Of a DNA stretch of 64,000 bases, positions 51,391 to 61,443 are shown piece after piece. This stretch comes from Terriglobia bacterium (GTDB lineage: Bacteria > Acidobacteriota > Terriglobia > Terriglobales > Acidobacteriaceae). The stretch covers positions 62,001-126,000 of the forward strand of contig JAIQFH010000009.1 in NCBI GenBank assembly GCA_020073385.1, written 5' to 3'. A program made the translations under genes and the position numbers. Each line of letters starts with the position of its first letter. Position 1 is the first letter of the stretch. The notes under the pieces were generated by a model. The model saw nothing but the letters and a program-made list of their open reading frames with translations, was not told where the DNA came from and searched no databases.

Positions 51391-52860
51391 CTATTTCCAA
51401 CTCCAATTAGGCTGCGTATTACGTCCGGTAAAAGTCAACTGCTGAAGTTTTGTGCCGTCCGCCAGCATGCTCCAGATCTGCAAACTTCCGGAACGGTTCG
51501 ACTGAAACACTATATGCCGTCCGTCGGGCGACCACGATGGAAAATCGTTCTTCCCGCCGTCATGGGTAAGCTGGACCCATTGCTTGCTGGCAATGTCCAT
51601 CAGGTACAGATCGAGCGCCCCAGGATCTCCTGGCCCATATTTGCGGACCCAGGCGAACGTCAGGAATTGTCCGTTGGGCGACCAGTTCGGCGAAACCGCA
51701 TATCCCTGGTCGGTCATGCGCTGCTGATTGGTGCCGTCGGCTTCCATCGTGTAAATCTGCGGCAAACCCGTACGGCCGCTGACGAACCCAATCTGCCCGT
51801 TGGTCTTCCGATTCCATACGGGGGAGACATCCGGCCCCTTGTCAGTCGTCAGTCGACGGGAATTCCCACCCGAGGCATCCCCCACGTAAATCTCGGATTC
51901 CCCTGACCGCGACGACGAAAATGCCATCTTCGTCCCATCTGCCGACCACGCCGGCGAGAGGTTCGTCCCGCCAAAATGCGGGAACCCCACTGCCCGGTTC
52001 AGGTCGAGGGAATACATCATAATCTCCCATCCGGTTTTCGTCAGTGCGCTGAATGCGAGCCGCGACCCGTCGGGTGAAATCCGCGGCGACAGCGCGATCG
52101 AACCCAGATGCGTAATCTGGTGCTGATTCGAGCCGTCGTAATCCATCGCCCAAATTTCCTTGTGACCGCTCCGGTCGCTCACAAAATAAATCTGAGTCTC
52201 GGCGATACCCTGAATGCCGCCGCCCAGGCGGAAGATGATTTCGTCGGCGAACTTGTGGGCCATCACCCGCGCCGCAGCGTCGCTCGCGGCATCAGAGTAC
52301 TGTTTGCCGAGAATCTGCGGCGATTGGATGTTCTTGACGTCGAACAGCCAGCCTTGCACGGTCAGCCTGCCACCGGCTACACCCAGGTTTCCAAACGCCA
52401 GCATCGCCGCATTCGGAGGAGGCGCATTCCACGCCAGGAAGTTCACCTCCGGCGGCTGCCCGGGAACTTGCAGCGGATAAAAGCTCTTCGATACCAGCTC
52501 GACCACACCGGACACATCCAGATCGTTCCACAGCGTGTCGTTGAATGTCTTGAGCAGCGCGGCGTTCGCCGGATCGTTCGTGGCGGGCTTGAAGTCGGCG
52601 ACCGCAAGGCGGACTTGTGCCACTCCCAGGCTCGTACCGGTTTTCACCCAATCCTGCGCCCCGGCAACCGAGGAAACCAGGCAGCAGGCAAGGAGAACGA
52701 ATGCATGCGCGAAACCGCCACTTCTGGCAGCCTGTCGCCCACCTGCTCTAGCAGGCTTGTCCATTCGCTTCAGGAGGAAAGATTTCGTATGTGCCAACAT
52801 CGTAGCCCGATATGTATTGCTGCGCAAGAATTCGTATGTGGATAAACCGGTTCCCTTCAT
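51391..52860 (-). CDS. tolB: Tol-Pal translocation protein TolB
   Basis: 489 residues from an ATG with AGGGA upstream; in-frame ATGs at 52800 and 52764 would shorten a leader that precedes the signal peptide (FVLLACCLVSSVAGAQ). The N-terminal TolB domain (VRLAVADFKPATNDPANAAL) is followed by a six-bladed propeller of repeated G-x-x-P-x-W-S-P-D-G units (LSPRISPDGSRLAFSAL, LSPAWSADGTKMAFSSS, VSPNWSPNGQFLTFAWV, DFPSWSPDGRHIVFQSN). It is periplasmic and mediates Pal recycling. Confidence 0.95.
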   Translation of the reverse strand: MKGTGLSTYEFLRSNTYRATMLAHTKSFLLKRMDKPARAGGRQAARSGGFAHAFVLLACCLVSSVAGAQDWVKTGTSLGVAQVRLAVADFKPATNDPANAALLKTFNDTLWNDLDVSGVVELVSKSFYPLQVPGQPPEVNFLAWNAPPPNAAMLAFGNLGVAGGRLTVQGWLFDVKNIQSPQILGKQYSDAASDAAARVMAHKFADEIIFRLGGGIQGIAETQIYFVSDRSGHKEIWAMDYDGSNQHQITHLGSIALSPRISPDGSRLAFSALTKTGWEIMMYSLDLNRAVGFPHFGGTNLSPAWSADGTKMAFSSSRSGESEIYVGDASGGNSRRLTTDKGPDVSPVWNRKTNGQIGFVSGRTGLPQIYTMEADGTNQQRMTDQGYAVSPNWSPNGQFLTFAWVRKYGPGDPGALDLYLMDIASKQWVQLTHDGGKNDFPSWSPDGRHIVFQSNRSGSLQIWSMLADGTKLQQLTFTGRNTQPNWSWK

Positions 52861-52941
52861 TCAATTGTCCCTATTCTCCGCTCTTTTCCGCTCCCGTCCC
52901 ATGAGGTACCGGGTTGATTACGGACCAGAGGTACATCTGAT

Positions 52942-53713
52942 TTACCTCTTATAGTCGAACCAATACTCGACAGAAATTTTGCTTCCCGGATAATCCGGGG
53001 GTAATGGACCGAATGTGTCGATCCGCTGCAGCGCGCGCGCCGCCGAGATGTCCAGCGACGGAACACCGCTCGACTGCTCTACCCGAACATTGGTCGGGTG
53101 CCCATCTCGCGCCACGTCAAATGTGATGTAAACCCGCTGGGCAGAGGTAATCCTCGGATCCACCTCGTACTTCAGCCAGTTCTCCGAGACTTTTCGCTGG
53201 ATGACCTGTACGTACCAGGCGTATTTGGTGCCGAAATCGCCGCCACCCCCGGTGATTCCGAATCCACCCTTTGCTCCGGCCGCGCTGAATGTTCCATAAG
53301 GACCGCTCACCGGACCGCCTTCGCCGAACGCCACTTGATTCTCCTCTGGTTCTGGCGCGGACTGCGGTTTCGACTTCGATTCGGTGATCTGCTTTTTCTG
53401 CGGCTTGATCTTCTTGTTCTTGCCCGCGATCTCGATCGCGTCGGGCTCTTTCTGTTCGATCTTCGGCTGCGACTGAGTGATACCTTTCGACTCGTTGGCC
53501 AGAACATTCTGCGTCTGCGTAGGGCTGGCCGGCAGCGGAACTGTGCTCACGAGAGTAGCGCCGATGGCTTCCCCACCTCCGCCTGAGCCCCACGTGTCGC
53601 CACTGCCTCGCGTCACGAAGGCGGTATAAACCAGTAGCGCCACAGTGATTCCCACATGGAGCCCCGCCGACCACGCCAGCGCGCGTCCCCAGCGGTCGTG
53701 CTCGAAATAGATC

Positions 53714-53736
<23 letters not shown>
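52942..53736 (-). CDS. tolA: TolA-like energy-transducing protein
   Basis: 264 residues. One membrane helix (ALAWSAGLHVGITVALLVYT) near the N-terminus, a Lys/Gln/Glu-rich linker (IEIAGKNKKIKPQKKQITES), then a C-terminal TonB/TolA domain (YVQVIQRKVSENWLKYEVDP, VYITFDVARDGHPTNVRVEQ). Shorter than enterobacterial TolA, but its place between tolR and tolB fixes the role: it carries the proton-motive-force signal to TolB-Pal. The start overlaps the tolR 3' end by about 20 bases. Confidence 0.9.
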
Positions 53737-54141
<405 letters not shown>

Positions 54142-54142
<1 letters not shown>

Positions 54143-54861
54143 CAGCGCCTCGCGTCCGCGGCGACCGCGGCAGAACTCTGCGGCTGGTTGTGCTCGACGG
54201 CGTTCATAAATTCGAGCGAGAAGTCGTCGCAGCGAGCTGCAAATTCGCGGATCGAGGCGCCGATCAGGTTATAGGCGATGACCGCGGGAATCGCAGCTGC
54301 CAACCCGGCAGCAGTAGTGATGAGCGCTTCGGAAATACCGGGCGCCACTGCACGCAGCGTCGCGGCGCCGGCGGTTCCGAGCCCATGAAACGCGTCAATG
54401 ATGCCCCACACCGTACCGAACAACCCGATAAAGGGAGTCGCCGCAGCTGTGATCGCCAGCCACGGTACGTTGCGCTCGAGCCGCGTGATCTCCTCTGACG
54501 ATCCGATTTGCATGCCGCGCTGAATCGGGACCATGCTCCGCAGCCCGCCCGAAGACGCGACCTGGCGGCGATATTCCTCGTATCCACCTTCAAACACGCC
54601 CACCAGCGGGCTGGGCTTGAACTGATCGGCCACCGCAACAATATCCTGCAAGCGCTGCGCCTTGCGGAAGGCGCGCACAAAGCGTCCGCTCTGCGCTTTA
54701 GCTCGCCGCAGAAGGCTCCATTTGGTCAGAATGATCGCCCAGGAGATCAGGCTGAATGCGAGGAGCGTGAGCAAAACCAGCTTCGCCACCGCGCCCGTGT
54801 TGGAAAGCATGTCGACGATTTCGCCGCCGACGAACACTGCTGGCAAGGGAAAAAAATGCAT
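54142..54861 (-). CDS. tolQ: TolQ/ExbB proton-channel subunit
   Basis: 239 residues from the ATG at 54861; a longer frame reaches 54930 and MLSNTGAVAK (54807) is an alternative. Three membrane helices: VAKLVLLTLLAFSLISWAII, the pore helix AITAAATPFIGLFGTVWGII with its conserved Thr, and TTAAGLAAAIPAVIAYNLIG. First gene of the tol operon. It lies 84 bases after hpnG, without a visible terminator, so the hopanoid and tol operons may run together. Confidence 0.94.
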
Positions 54862-54945
54862 CGTTTTTGGGAGAACGCCTCTTTTAATTATAGATGAATA
54901 GTGGGCTTTACTTTTCCACGCGAACCCCATCCGACAACCAAAAGT

Positions 54946-55614
54946 TCATGCTGTGATGGTGCCCAAATACGCGCATAAGGCACGCGAAGCCCGGCTACTG
55001 TTGAGCGCCAGGCGCGTCACCCGCGGCCAGAGCCAGGGTCTGATCGCTGCGTAGCAGGCGAAGCGTCCCTGTGAGAACTCACCTTCGGCGTCAACGAAAC
55101 GCTCCATCGCGGGGAACTCGAAATCCATTTCATCCGAAACGGCTTTTACGGCCGTGAACAGTTTGCCTCGGACCTCGGCCGCGCGGGCCACAGTGGCAGC
55201 CTCCATGTCCACCGCTTCTGCGCCGTACGACTCGCGCAACTTGCGCTTCTGCGCCGGACTGGCAACCGATCCAAAGCTGACGAGTACTCCCTCGCCACCA
55301 TCTACAACCGTTCTGCTGCTGTCGCCCGCATTGATTACCGTGCTCGGCCGGATCAGGTCCCCAACTTTCAGTCTGGAATCAAGTGCGCCAGCAAAACCCG
55401 CCGAGCAGAGAACCTTCGGATCGAAGATTGCGATCACCGCTTCCGAGGCCCTGCGAGCGGCCACTGCGCCTATTCCGCCGCAGACCACGACGATATCCCC
55501 GTTTTCGAAAAAGCGGAAGCGCCGCCCATCGTACTCTTTCTCGGTGATGCGCCAACTCTTCACCAGCGGCCTCACTTCGCGTTCCAAGGCGGCCACGATC
55601 GCGAGTCTAGGCAT
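54946..55614 (-). CDS. hpnG: Hopanoid-associated phosphorylase HpnG
   Basis: 222 residues from the ATG that overlaps the hpnA stop by 8 bases (ATGCCTAG). Nucleoside phosphorylase/MTA-SAH nucleosidase fold: MPRLAIVAALEREVRPLVKS, VVVCGGIGAVAARRASEAVI, GFAGALDSRLKVGDLIRPST and the purine-binding AVDMEAATVARAAEVRGKLF. In hopanoid operons HpnG removes adenine from adenosylhopane. The overlap with hpnA and the nearby cyclase favour this over a general MTA/SAH nucleosidase. Confidence 0.9.
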   Translation of the reverse strand: MPRLAIVAALEREVRPLVKSWRITEKEYDGRRFRFFENGDIVVVCGGIGAVAARRASEAVIAIFDPKVLCSAGFAGALDSRLKVGDLIRPSTVINAGDSSRTVVDGGEGVLVSFGSVASPAQKRKLRESYGAEAVDMEAATVARAAEVRGKLFTAVKAVSDEMDFEFPAMERFVDAEGEFSQGRFACYAAIRPWLWPRVTRLALNSSRASRALCAYLGTITA

Positions 55615-56593
55615 ACCCGTTCGCCCGAAACCATTCCACCGCCCGCCGTAGCGCGCTATCGATCGGCACAATCTTCCATCCCAGTTCTCGCTGAGCCTTG
55701 GCGGAACTGGCGAACATCTTTTTCTTGCCCATGCGCACGGTGTCCACCGTTGCGCGCGGTTCGCGCCGCAATAGCAGGCCGGTCACCGCCTCGTCGACTA
55801 CCCCGGCAGCGAAAGCAAAGATGTAAGGCAACTTGATTCTTGGCGACGGCAGCCCGGTAATCTGGCCAAGTTTGTCGAGAATTTGTTTCAAGGTCAGATC
55901 TTCTCCGCCAAGAATGTAGCGGTCCCCTGACTTCCCTTTTTCGAGAGCGGCGACGTGTCCCTGCGCGCACTCTCTTACGTCGACAAGGTTGAGCCCGGTC
56001 TCGACGTAGGCGGGAAATTTCCGCTTGAGAAAATCGACTACGATTCGCCCGGTCGGGGTCGGCTTCACGTCCTGCTCGCCGATGGGAGTCGTCGGGTTCA
56101 CGGTCACCACGTGCATCCCGCTGCGCCCGGCTTCCATCGCGACTTGTTCGGCCATGAACTTCGACCGCTTGTAGTGTCCGATCATATCGGCGAGAGATAC
56201 AGGGGACTCCTCGTCGGCGGGACACCCGTCGCTCGTAAATCCAACAGTCGCCACACTGGAGGTGTACACCACGCGCTGGACACCGTTCTTTCGAGCCGCC
56301 TCCAGCAACCCCCGAGTCCCATCGACGTTCGAACGATACATCTCGTTCGGATCCCGCACCCAGAGCCGGTAATCCGCCGCGACATGAAACACGGTGTCGC
56401 AACCGGACATGGCTTTCTCCAGAGAAGCGGCGTCGCGCAGATCACCCGTTACAGTCTCAGCCTTGAGCCCCTCAAGATTCTTCAGATTGCTGGTAGGACG
56501 AACCAGCAGCCGCAGGTCCGCGCCCTGGTCGGCCAGAACACGCGCGACGTGGGAGCCCAGAAATCCGGTTGCGCCGGTAACGAACGCTTTCAA
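55607..56593 (-). CDS. hpnA: Hopanoid-associated sugar epimerase HpnA
   Basis: 328 residues, short-chain (extended) dehydrogenase fold. NAD-binding MKAFVTGATGFLGSHVARVL, DTVFHVAADYRLW and YTSSVATVG; catalytic Tyr and Lys in HYKRSKFMAEQV. VTVNPTTPIGEQDVKPTPTG is typical of HpnA. It is thought to act on a sugar moiety of hopanoid side chains. Its stop overlaps hpnG, and the cupin gene ends 56 bases upstream. Confidence 0.92.
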   Translation of the reverse strand: MKAFVTGATGFLGSHVARVLADQGADLRLLVRPTSNLKNLEGLKAETVTGDLRDAASLEKAMSGCDTVFHVAADYRLWVRDPNEMYRSNVDGTRGLLEAARKNGVQRVVYTSSVATVGFTSDGCPADEESPVSLADMIGHYKRSKFMAEQVAMEAGRSGMHVVTVNPTTPIGEQDVKPTPTGRIVVDFLKRKFPAYVETGLNLVDVRECAQGHVAALEKGKSGDRYILGGEDLTLKQILDKLGQITGLPSPRIKLPYIFAFAAGVVDEAVTGLLLRREPRATVDTVRMGKKKMFASSAKAQRELGWKIVPIDSALRRAVEWFRANGYA

Positions 56594-56649
56594 CGTTGGT
56601 CTCAGTTCTTCAGTTCGGTTGCACGATCCCCAGACTGCCCGTCCGTATC

Positions 56650-57012
56650 CTACTTGCTGGCGTAGTGGGCAGCTCCGAGAAAATGGAGCGAAACGTAGGG
56701 CTCATTGCCCACCACCCAACTGTCGTGACCGGGAGGCCCGGGTGGAATGTAGAAGAGCATTCCTGCGCGAAGTTCGTGGATCGTGCCGTCTTCCATTGCG
56801 GCTGTGGCGCAGCCCGAGAGCACCATCCCGACATGCTCCACGTTGCACCGCGGGGCACCAACGCCGGGGCCAACGTGCAGCGACCACTTCCACCCCGGCT
56901 GATAGGTGGCACGTCCGATCGTCATGCCGCCGATGTGAACGACTTCGAACTTTCCCTTTTCGAATGTGCGAACTTCGTCGGGCTCCTCGAAGCGCTTTAG
57001 GATCGTTTCCAT
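56650..57012 (-). CDS. Cupin-domain protein in hopanoid locus
   Basis: 120 residues, a single cupin barrel. Motif 1 (PGWKWSLHVGPGVGAPRCNVEHVGMVLSG in part: HVGP..EHVG) and motif 2 (AGMLFYIPPGPPGHDSWVVG) are present with metal-binding His candidates. No signal peptide. It sits between squalene-hopene cyclase and hpnA on the same strand, with gaps of 85 and 56 bases, so it is probably co-transcribed. Cupins are not a standard member of hpn operons. The enzymatic activity, if any, is unknown. Confidence 0.85.
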   Translation of the reverse strand: METILKRFEEPDEVRTFEKGKFEVVHIGGMTIGRATYQPGWKWSLHVGPGVGAPRCNVEHVGMVLSGCATAAMEDGTIHELRAGMLFYIPPGPPGHDSWVVGNEPYVSLHFLGAAHYASK

Positions 57013-57097
57013 CGTCGGTATAGAGAATCCATCTCCGATAGAAATTGAGGACCCGGCCAGCCTGGCCAGTTTTCGGTTCGCAGTGAAGCTCTCAGCG

Positions 57098-59080
57098 CTA
57101 GTTTCCGTTCTTCTCCATCACCTTCGCATACGTCGTCAGCGCCAGCAGCGGGAAGTACTGCCGGTACAGGTGATACATCAAGTAGAACACCCGCGGGAAG
57201 CCGGTTCCGGTGCAGAACTTCTCATCCCACGAGCCATCTTTCCTCTGCGTGCGCATCAGGTGGGCAATACCGCGCGCAACCGAATCGCTGCGCGTATCAC
57301 CAGCAGCCAGCAATCCAAGAATCGCCCAAGCCGTCTGGGAAGGTGTGCTGTCGCCTTGTCCGCGCAGAGTGGGGTCATCATAGGAACCCACGGTCTCGCC
57401 CCATCCGCCATCGGAATTCTGCACCATGCGCAGCCACTCGGCCCCCTGCTGGATGCAAGGCTCATGCAAATCCATGCCGATCGCTTCCAGCCCGCGCAGC
57501 ACCAGCGCCGTGCCGTAGATATAGTTCACGCCCCAGCGTCCGAACCAGCTTCCGTCCGGTTCTTGCTCGTTCCGCACGAACTTGATCGCCTTCCTCACCG
57601 CTGGATGGTTCTTGTCGTACCCGTAGGTAGCAAGCATCTCAAGAATCCGCCCGGTGATGTCAACCGTGGGCGGATCGAGCATTGCATTGTGATCGGCAAA
57701 CGGAACGTATTGGAACACCATGCGGTCGTTGTCTTTATCGAACGAGGCCCAGCCGCCGTTCTTGCACTGCATCGAGAAGATCCAGTCGATCGCCCGCTGC
57801 ACCGATTCCCGCTGGTAGCGCCCATTGGGATGCTCCACGCGGCTTAGCGCCAGACAAACCATCGCGCTGTCATCTACATCGGGATAAAACTCATTGTTGA
57901 ACTCGAAGTACCAGCCGCCCGGCTGCCCATTCTTGTTCTTTACCTTCCAGTCGCCGACGTTGCGCACCTGCTTCTGCAGGATCCAGTCTGCGCACTTCAC
58001 CATCCTGGGATCATTAGCTGGGACTCCCGACTCGCCCAGTGCGAACAGCGCGTAAGCCGTATCCCATACCGGAGACATGCAGGGCTGCATGCGGAAGGTC
58101 TCTTCCTCCTCGATCCCGAGTTTCTCGAACTCATCCATCGCGCGGATGACCTGCGGATCGTCGAGCGAGTATCCGAGACAGCGCAGAGCGATGATCGAGT
58201 TCATGATCGATGGATAAATTGCGGCCACGCCGTCGCTCATCTCGAAACGTTCGAGCACCCACTTTTCCGCTTTCCGCAAAGCGATTGAGCGCAACGGCCG
58301 CACGTGCACGCGCTCGAACCAGTGCGTGACGCGGTCGATGACCAGGAAGAAATTTCGCCAGGAGACTAGCTTCTTCGCCCAGTGCAGGTGCATGCGCGAC
58401 TTGTGCATGCCGCCGACGAATAGTTCCTCGACGCCCATCTCGCGGGGGATCTTCTTAAAAGGCTTCTTGGCATAGCAGATGGAAAGCGGCACCAGGATGG
58501 CGCGCGACCACGACGAAATCTCGTAGATGTTAAACCAGAACCAGTTGGGAAACAGCACGATTTCGGGCGGAATCGCCGGAACAGCATCGTAGTCGTATTG
58601 CCCGAAGAAGCACAGATAGATCTTGGTGAATGTGTTGACCTCGGTGACCCCACCCATGGCCAGAATCTTCTTGCGTGCGCGCTCCAGCGCAGGATGCTCG
58701 GCCGGGTACCCCGCCAATTTCAGTCCGAAATAGGCCTTCACCGAGACACTGATGTTCGACGGACTCCCAACGGAGATACTCCATCCGCCGTCTTCGTTTT
58801 GATGGCGGAGGATCCAGTTGGCTGCCTTCTGGAAACGTTCCGCATTCCCGGTTCCGAGCAGCGTGTGGAGCAGAATGTAGTCCGACTCAAGAGTAGTGTC
58901 GGCCTCGAGTTCCCCGCACCAGTACCCCTCTCCAGTCTGCTGCGAAAAAAGGTACTTTCGCGCCGCTGCGATCGCCGCGCTGACATGCGCGCCAAGTTCC
59001 TCGATCTTGCCGAAACGAAGCTGCGGATTCGAACCCGGAAGAGCCTCTGCTAAGTGGGAATCGGGGGAGTTGTTATCCAT
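57098..59080 (-). CDS. shc: Squalene-hopene cyclase
   Basis: 660 residues, normal length. The protonating acid motif is DVDDSAM (Asp401-Asp404). Several QW repeats are visible (QNEDGGWSIS, QCKNGGWASF, EQEPDGSWFGRWG, QNSDGGWGET, QRKDGSWDEKF). It cyclises squalene into hopene at the membrane, the key step for hopanoids. Squalene synthesis genes (hpnCDE) are not in the window. ispH lies directly upstream, hpnA and hpnG downstream. Confidence 0.97.
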   Translation of the reverse strand: MDNNSPDSHLAEALPGSNPQLRFGKIEELGAHVSAAIAAARKYLFSQQTGEGYWCGELEADTTLESDYILLHTLLGTGNAERFQKAANWILRHQNEDGGWSISVGSPSNISVSVKAYFGLKLAGYPAEHPALERARKKILAMGGVTEVNTFTKIYLCFFGQYDYDAVPAIPPEIVLFPNWFWFNIYEISSWSRAILVPLSICYAKKPFKKIPREMGVEELFVGGMHKSRMHLHWAKKLVSWRNFFLVIDRVTHWFERVHVRPLRSIALRKAEKWVLERFEMSDGVAAIYPSIMNSIIALRCLGYSLDDPQVIRAMDEFEKLGIEEEETFRMQPCMSPVWDTAYALFALGESGVPANDPRMVKCADWILQKQVRNVGDWKVKNKNGQPGGWYFEFNNEFYPDVDDSAMVCLALSRVEHPNGRYQRESVQRAIDWIFSMQCKNGGWASFDKDNDRMVFQYVPFADHNAMLDPPTVDITGRILEMLATYGYDKNHPAVRKAIKFVRNEQEPDGSWFGRWGVNYIYGTALVLRGLEAIGMDLHEPCIQQGAEWLRMVQNSDGGWGETVGSYDDPTLRGQGDSTPSQTAWAILGLLAAGDTRSDSVARGIAHLMRTQRKDGSWDEKFCTGTGFPRVFYLMYHLYRQYFPLLALTTYAKVMEKNGN

Positions 59081-59109
59081 TCATCTACTCCAATACCTTC
59101 ACATCTATC

Positions 59110-59137
59110 GTAGAGACGTGGCTTGCTACGTCTCTAC
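59110..59137. repeat. Intergenic hairpin, GTAGAGACGT family
   Basis: GTAGAGACGT (59110-59119) and ACGTCTCTAC (59128-59137) form a perfect 10-bp stem around an 8-base loop, in the 114-base gap between ispH and shc. No T-tract follows on the minus strand, so read-through into shc is likely. Confidence 0.8.
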
Positions 59138-59194
59138 TCACCAAGAGCACATGTGCCTGCGGCGGCAACGACGCGGCAAGCAAGGTCTCAACGA

Positions 59195-60190
59195 TTAATT
59201 TGCCGGAGCCGATGCTATTGCCTCAACGATCTCCGGCGGCAGTCCGAAGCGCACGTTTTCCGGCATCACTTCCAGTTCCTGAACGTTGTTAAAACCTTTT
59301 CCGCGCAGGAAGGTGATCGTTTCCTCGACCAGATGCTCGGGAGCCGACGCCCCAGCAGTCAAGGCGATGGTCTTTACGCCCTTCAACCAATCCGTTTCAA
59401 TGTCATTGCAGCTGTCGATGAGATGCGCGTTTGTGCCCAGATTGCGCGCCACCTCGACCAGTCGATTCGAGTTCGAACTGTTCTCCGAGCCCACGACGAG
59501 CAGCAAATCCGACTCGGAAGCGACCTGCTTCACCGCGACCTGCCGGTTTTCGGTCGCATAGCAGATATCCTGTGCCGCCGGTCCTTTGATATTCGGAAAC
59601 TTCTGCTTTAAGGCCGCGATGATGTCTTTCGTCTCGTCGAGGCTCAACGTCGTTTGCGTCAGATATGCCACGCGATTCGGATCCGGGACCTGCAGCGATG
59701 CTACCTGCTCCGGCGACCCCACCACCTGGGTTACGCGTGGAGCTTCGCCCAGGGTTCCAATTACCTCGTCGTGATCGCGATGACCGATCAGGATCAGCGA
59801 ATACCCTTCCTTGGCGAACTTCACGGCTTCTACGTGGACTTTGGTCACCAGCGGGCAGGTCGCATCAATTACGCGCAGCCCACGCCGGGCGCTGTGCTCG
59901 CGCACTTCGGGGGATACCCCGTGCGCGCTATAAATAATGCGCTCGCCGTTGGGCACCTCATCTTCGCTATCGACGAAAACCGCCCCCTTGCCGCGCAGTT
60001 CCTCCACCACAAAGCTGTTGTGGACGATTTCCTTGCGGACATAGATCGGCGGCCCAAATGCCTCCAGCGCGATGCGCACCACGTCGATGGCGCGAACCAC
60101 GCCCGCGCAGAATCCACGAGGCTTCAACAGCAGCAAGGTCTTTCCGTCACTTTTCGCTAGAATTCCAGCCACGATATTGGCTTCTCCCAT
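59195..60190 (-). CDS. ispH: 4-hydroxy-3-methylbut-2-enyl diphosphate reductase
   Basis: 331 residues from the ATG at 60190 (GGAAA upstream); a longer frame to 60253 runs through a palindrome and is unlikely. The three iron-sulfur cysteines are in PRGFCAGV, IDATCPLV and LIDSCNDI, with YSAHGVSP, GHRDHDEVIGT and TLSLDET around the active site. It makes IPP and DMAPP in the last MEP-pathway step. Position upstream of shc places precursor supply next to hopanoid synthesis. Confidence 0.96.
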   Translation of the reverse strand: MGEANIVAGILAKSDGKTLLLLKPRGFCAGVVRAIDVVRIALEAFGPPIYVRKEIVHNSFVVEELRGKGAVFVDSEDEVPNGERIIYSAHGVSPEVREHSARRGLRVIDATCPLVTKVHVEAVKFAKEGYSLILIGHRDHDEVIGTLGEAPRVTQVVGSPEQVASLQVPDPNRVAYLTQTTLSLDETKDIIAALKQKFPNIKGPAAQDICYATENRQVAVKQVASESDLLLVVGSENSSNSNRLVEVARNLGTNAHLIDSCNDIETDWLKGVKTIALTAGASAPEHLVEETITFLRGKGFNNVQELEVMPENVRFGLPPEIVEAIASAPAN

Positions 60191-60196
60191 TTTCCG

Positions 60197-60352
60197 TTTG
60201 TCATCCCGGCGCGACGCGGCGCCGAAGGACTCTGGGCATCCCGGCATCAACACCGTTCAGATGCAATCCGACCACAAACCCCGTAGCCTTAGGGTACACG
60301 AACCCCATTGTGGCGATGCTATAAAGTTACCGGAAAGTGCCGGGATGGTCAA
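60197..60352. repeat. Intergenic imperfect palindrome, GTCATCCC type
   Basis: TTTGTCATCCCGGC (60197-60210) and GCCGGGATGGTCAA (60339-60352) are inverted at 11 of 14 bases. It lies in the 254-base gap between adk and ispH and starts only 7 bases before the ispH ATG, so it would be part of the ispH leader. No gene is visible in this gap. Confidence 0.5.
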
Positions 60353-60444
60353 CGTAAGCCACAGAAATGGCTAGGATTAGCAGCGAATGGAAGATTCAGG
60401 CATTCCAACGGGTTGGCACACATTCATGCCGACGACACACTTAC

Positions 60445-61254
60445 TCAGAGTCCTGAACGCCGATTCTCCGCCGCCGCCCACATACGCTCAGCGAACTGAG
60501 ACAGGCGCCGCATCTCCAAGTCGGCAACCGTCCGATCATAGATTTCTGCTGGCGTTCCCGCAGCCGAGACCTGCAATAAAAGCCCCGCCTTCCGGTAGAA
60601 CTCGATCAGCGGCGCGGTGCTGCGGTCGTAAGCCTCGAGCCGAACTTTGATCGACTCCGGCTTGTCGTCTTCGCGCTGAAACAGCACGCCATCGCAGCGG
60701 TCGCAGTGGCCTTCGACTTTCGAAGGCCGCTCCGTGATGTGATAGACAGCTTTGCACTTCTCGCACGTTCTACGGCCGCCTAGCCGAGCCACGATCTCGC
60801 TGGCGGGTAGTTCATAGTTCACCACGGCGGTCAGCCCCAGCCCGTCCTGGTCCAGGAACTGCTTCAGCGATACCGCTTGCGTCAGGGTTCGCGGAAATCC
60901 ATCGAGGATGAACCCTCCAGCGCAATGGAGGCATTCTCCGCGTTCCCGAACCATGTCCCACACAGTTGCATCCGGCACAAGCTCACCGCGACGCATGTAT
61001 CCCAATGCTTCCTTCATGGCAGGCGTCTGCTCGCCCTCGCCTTGCGTTGCCGCCGCACGAAAAACATCGCCGGTGGACAGATGACATGCCAGCAAGCGCT
61101 GGTTCAGCAAATCGGCCTGGGTTCCCTTGCCAACGCCGGGTGCGCCCAGCAGGACGATCCTCCAGGGCAGGAATTGGCCGTTGGGGACGGTTTCGCATCG
61201 GGCAGAGGGACCTTGCAGCCATGCAGCACGGGATGGCTTGTTGGGGACAGTCAT
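60445..61254 (-). CDS. adk: Adenylate kinase with zinc-type lid and extra N-terminus
   Basis: 269 residues, about 50 longer than usual. The P-loop is LLGAPGVGKGTQ at about 35-46, preceded by an unusual 32-residue leader (no better start is visible). STGDVFRAA, RGELVPDATVWDMVRER and GFILDGFPRTL are typical. The lid has RTCEKCKAVYHI and HCDRCDGVL, a four-cysteine zinc site. A second, non-canonical CLHC pair sits just before GGFILDGFPRT. It balances ATP, ADP and AMP. The gene is not in a ribosomal-protein operon here, so it may be a second copy. Confidence 0.93.
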   Translation of the reverse strand: MTVPNKPSRAAWLQGPSARCETVPNGQFLPWRIVLLGAPGVGKGTQADLLNQRLLACHLSTGDVFRAAATQGEGEQTPAMKEALGYMRRGELVPDATVWDMVRERGECLHCAGGFILDGFPRTLTQAVSLKQFLDQDGLGLTAVVNYELPASEIVARLGGRRTCEKCKAVYHITERPSKVEGHCDRCDGVLFQREDDKPESIKVRLEAYDRSTAPLIEFYRKAGLLLQVSAAGTPAEIYDRTVADLEMRRLSQFAERMWAAAENRRSGL

Positions 61255-61443
61255 GCCCTGACTGTAGGACCCACCCGCAGGGCTAGGCTGTGATGCGAAT
61301 CACAGCCAGACGCTCCTGAGAGCACACATAGCACCCTATGGCCCAGTCGTGCCCCCTCCTCCCCGCCCCGTGCCATTGTTGTTCTGGGCAGTTTATTGCA
61401 CCATGATTGCGACTTCTCGCAGACTCCCAGGTCAGCGAACAAA

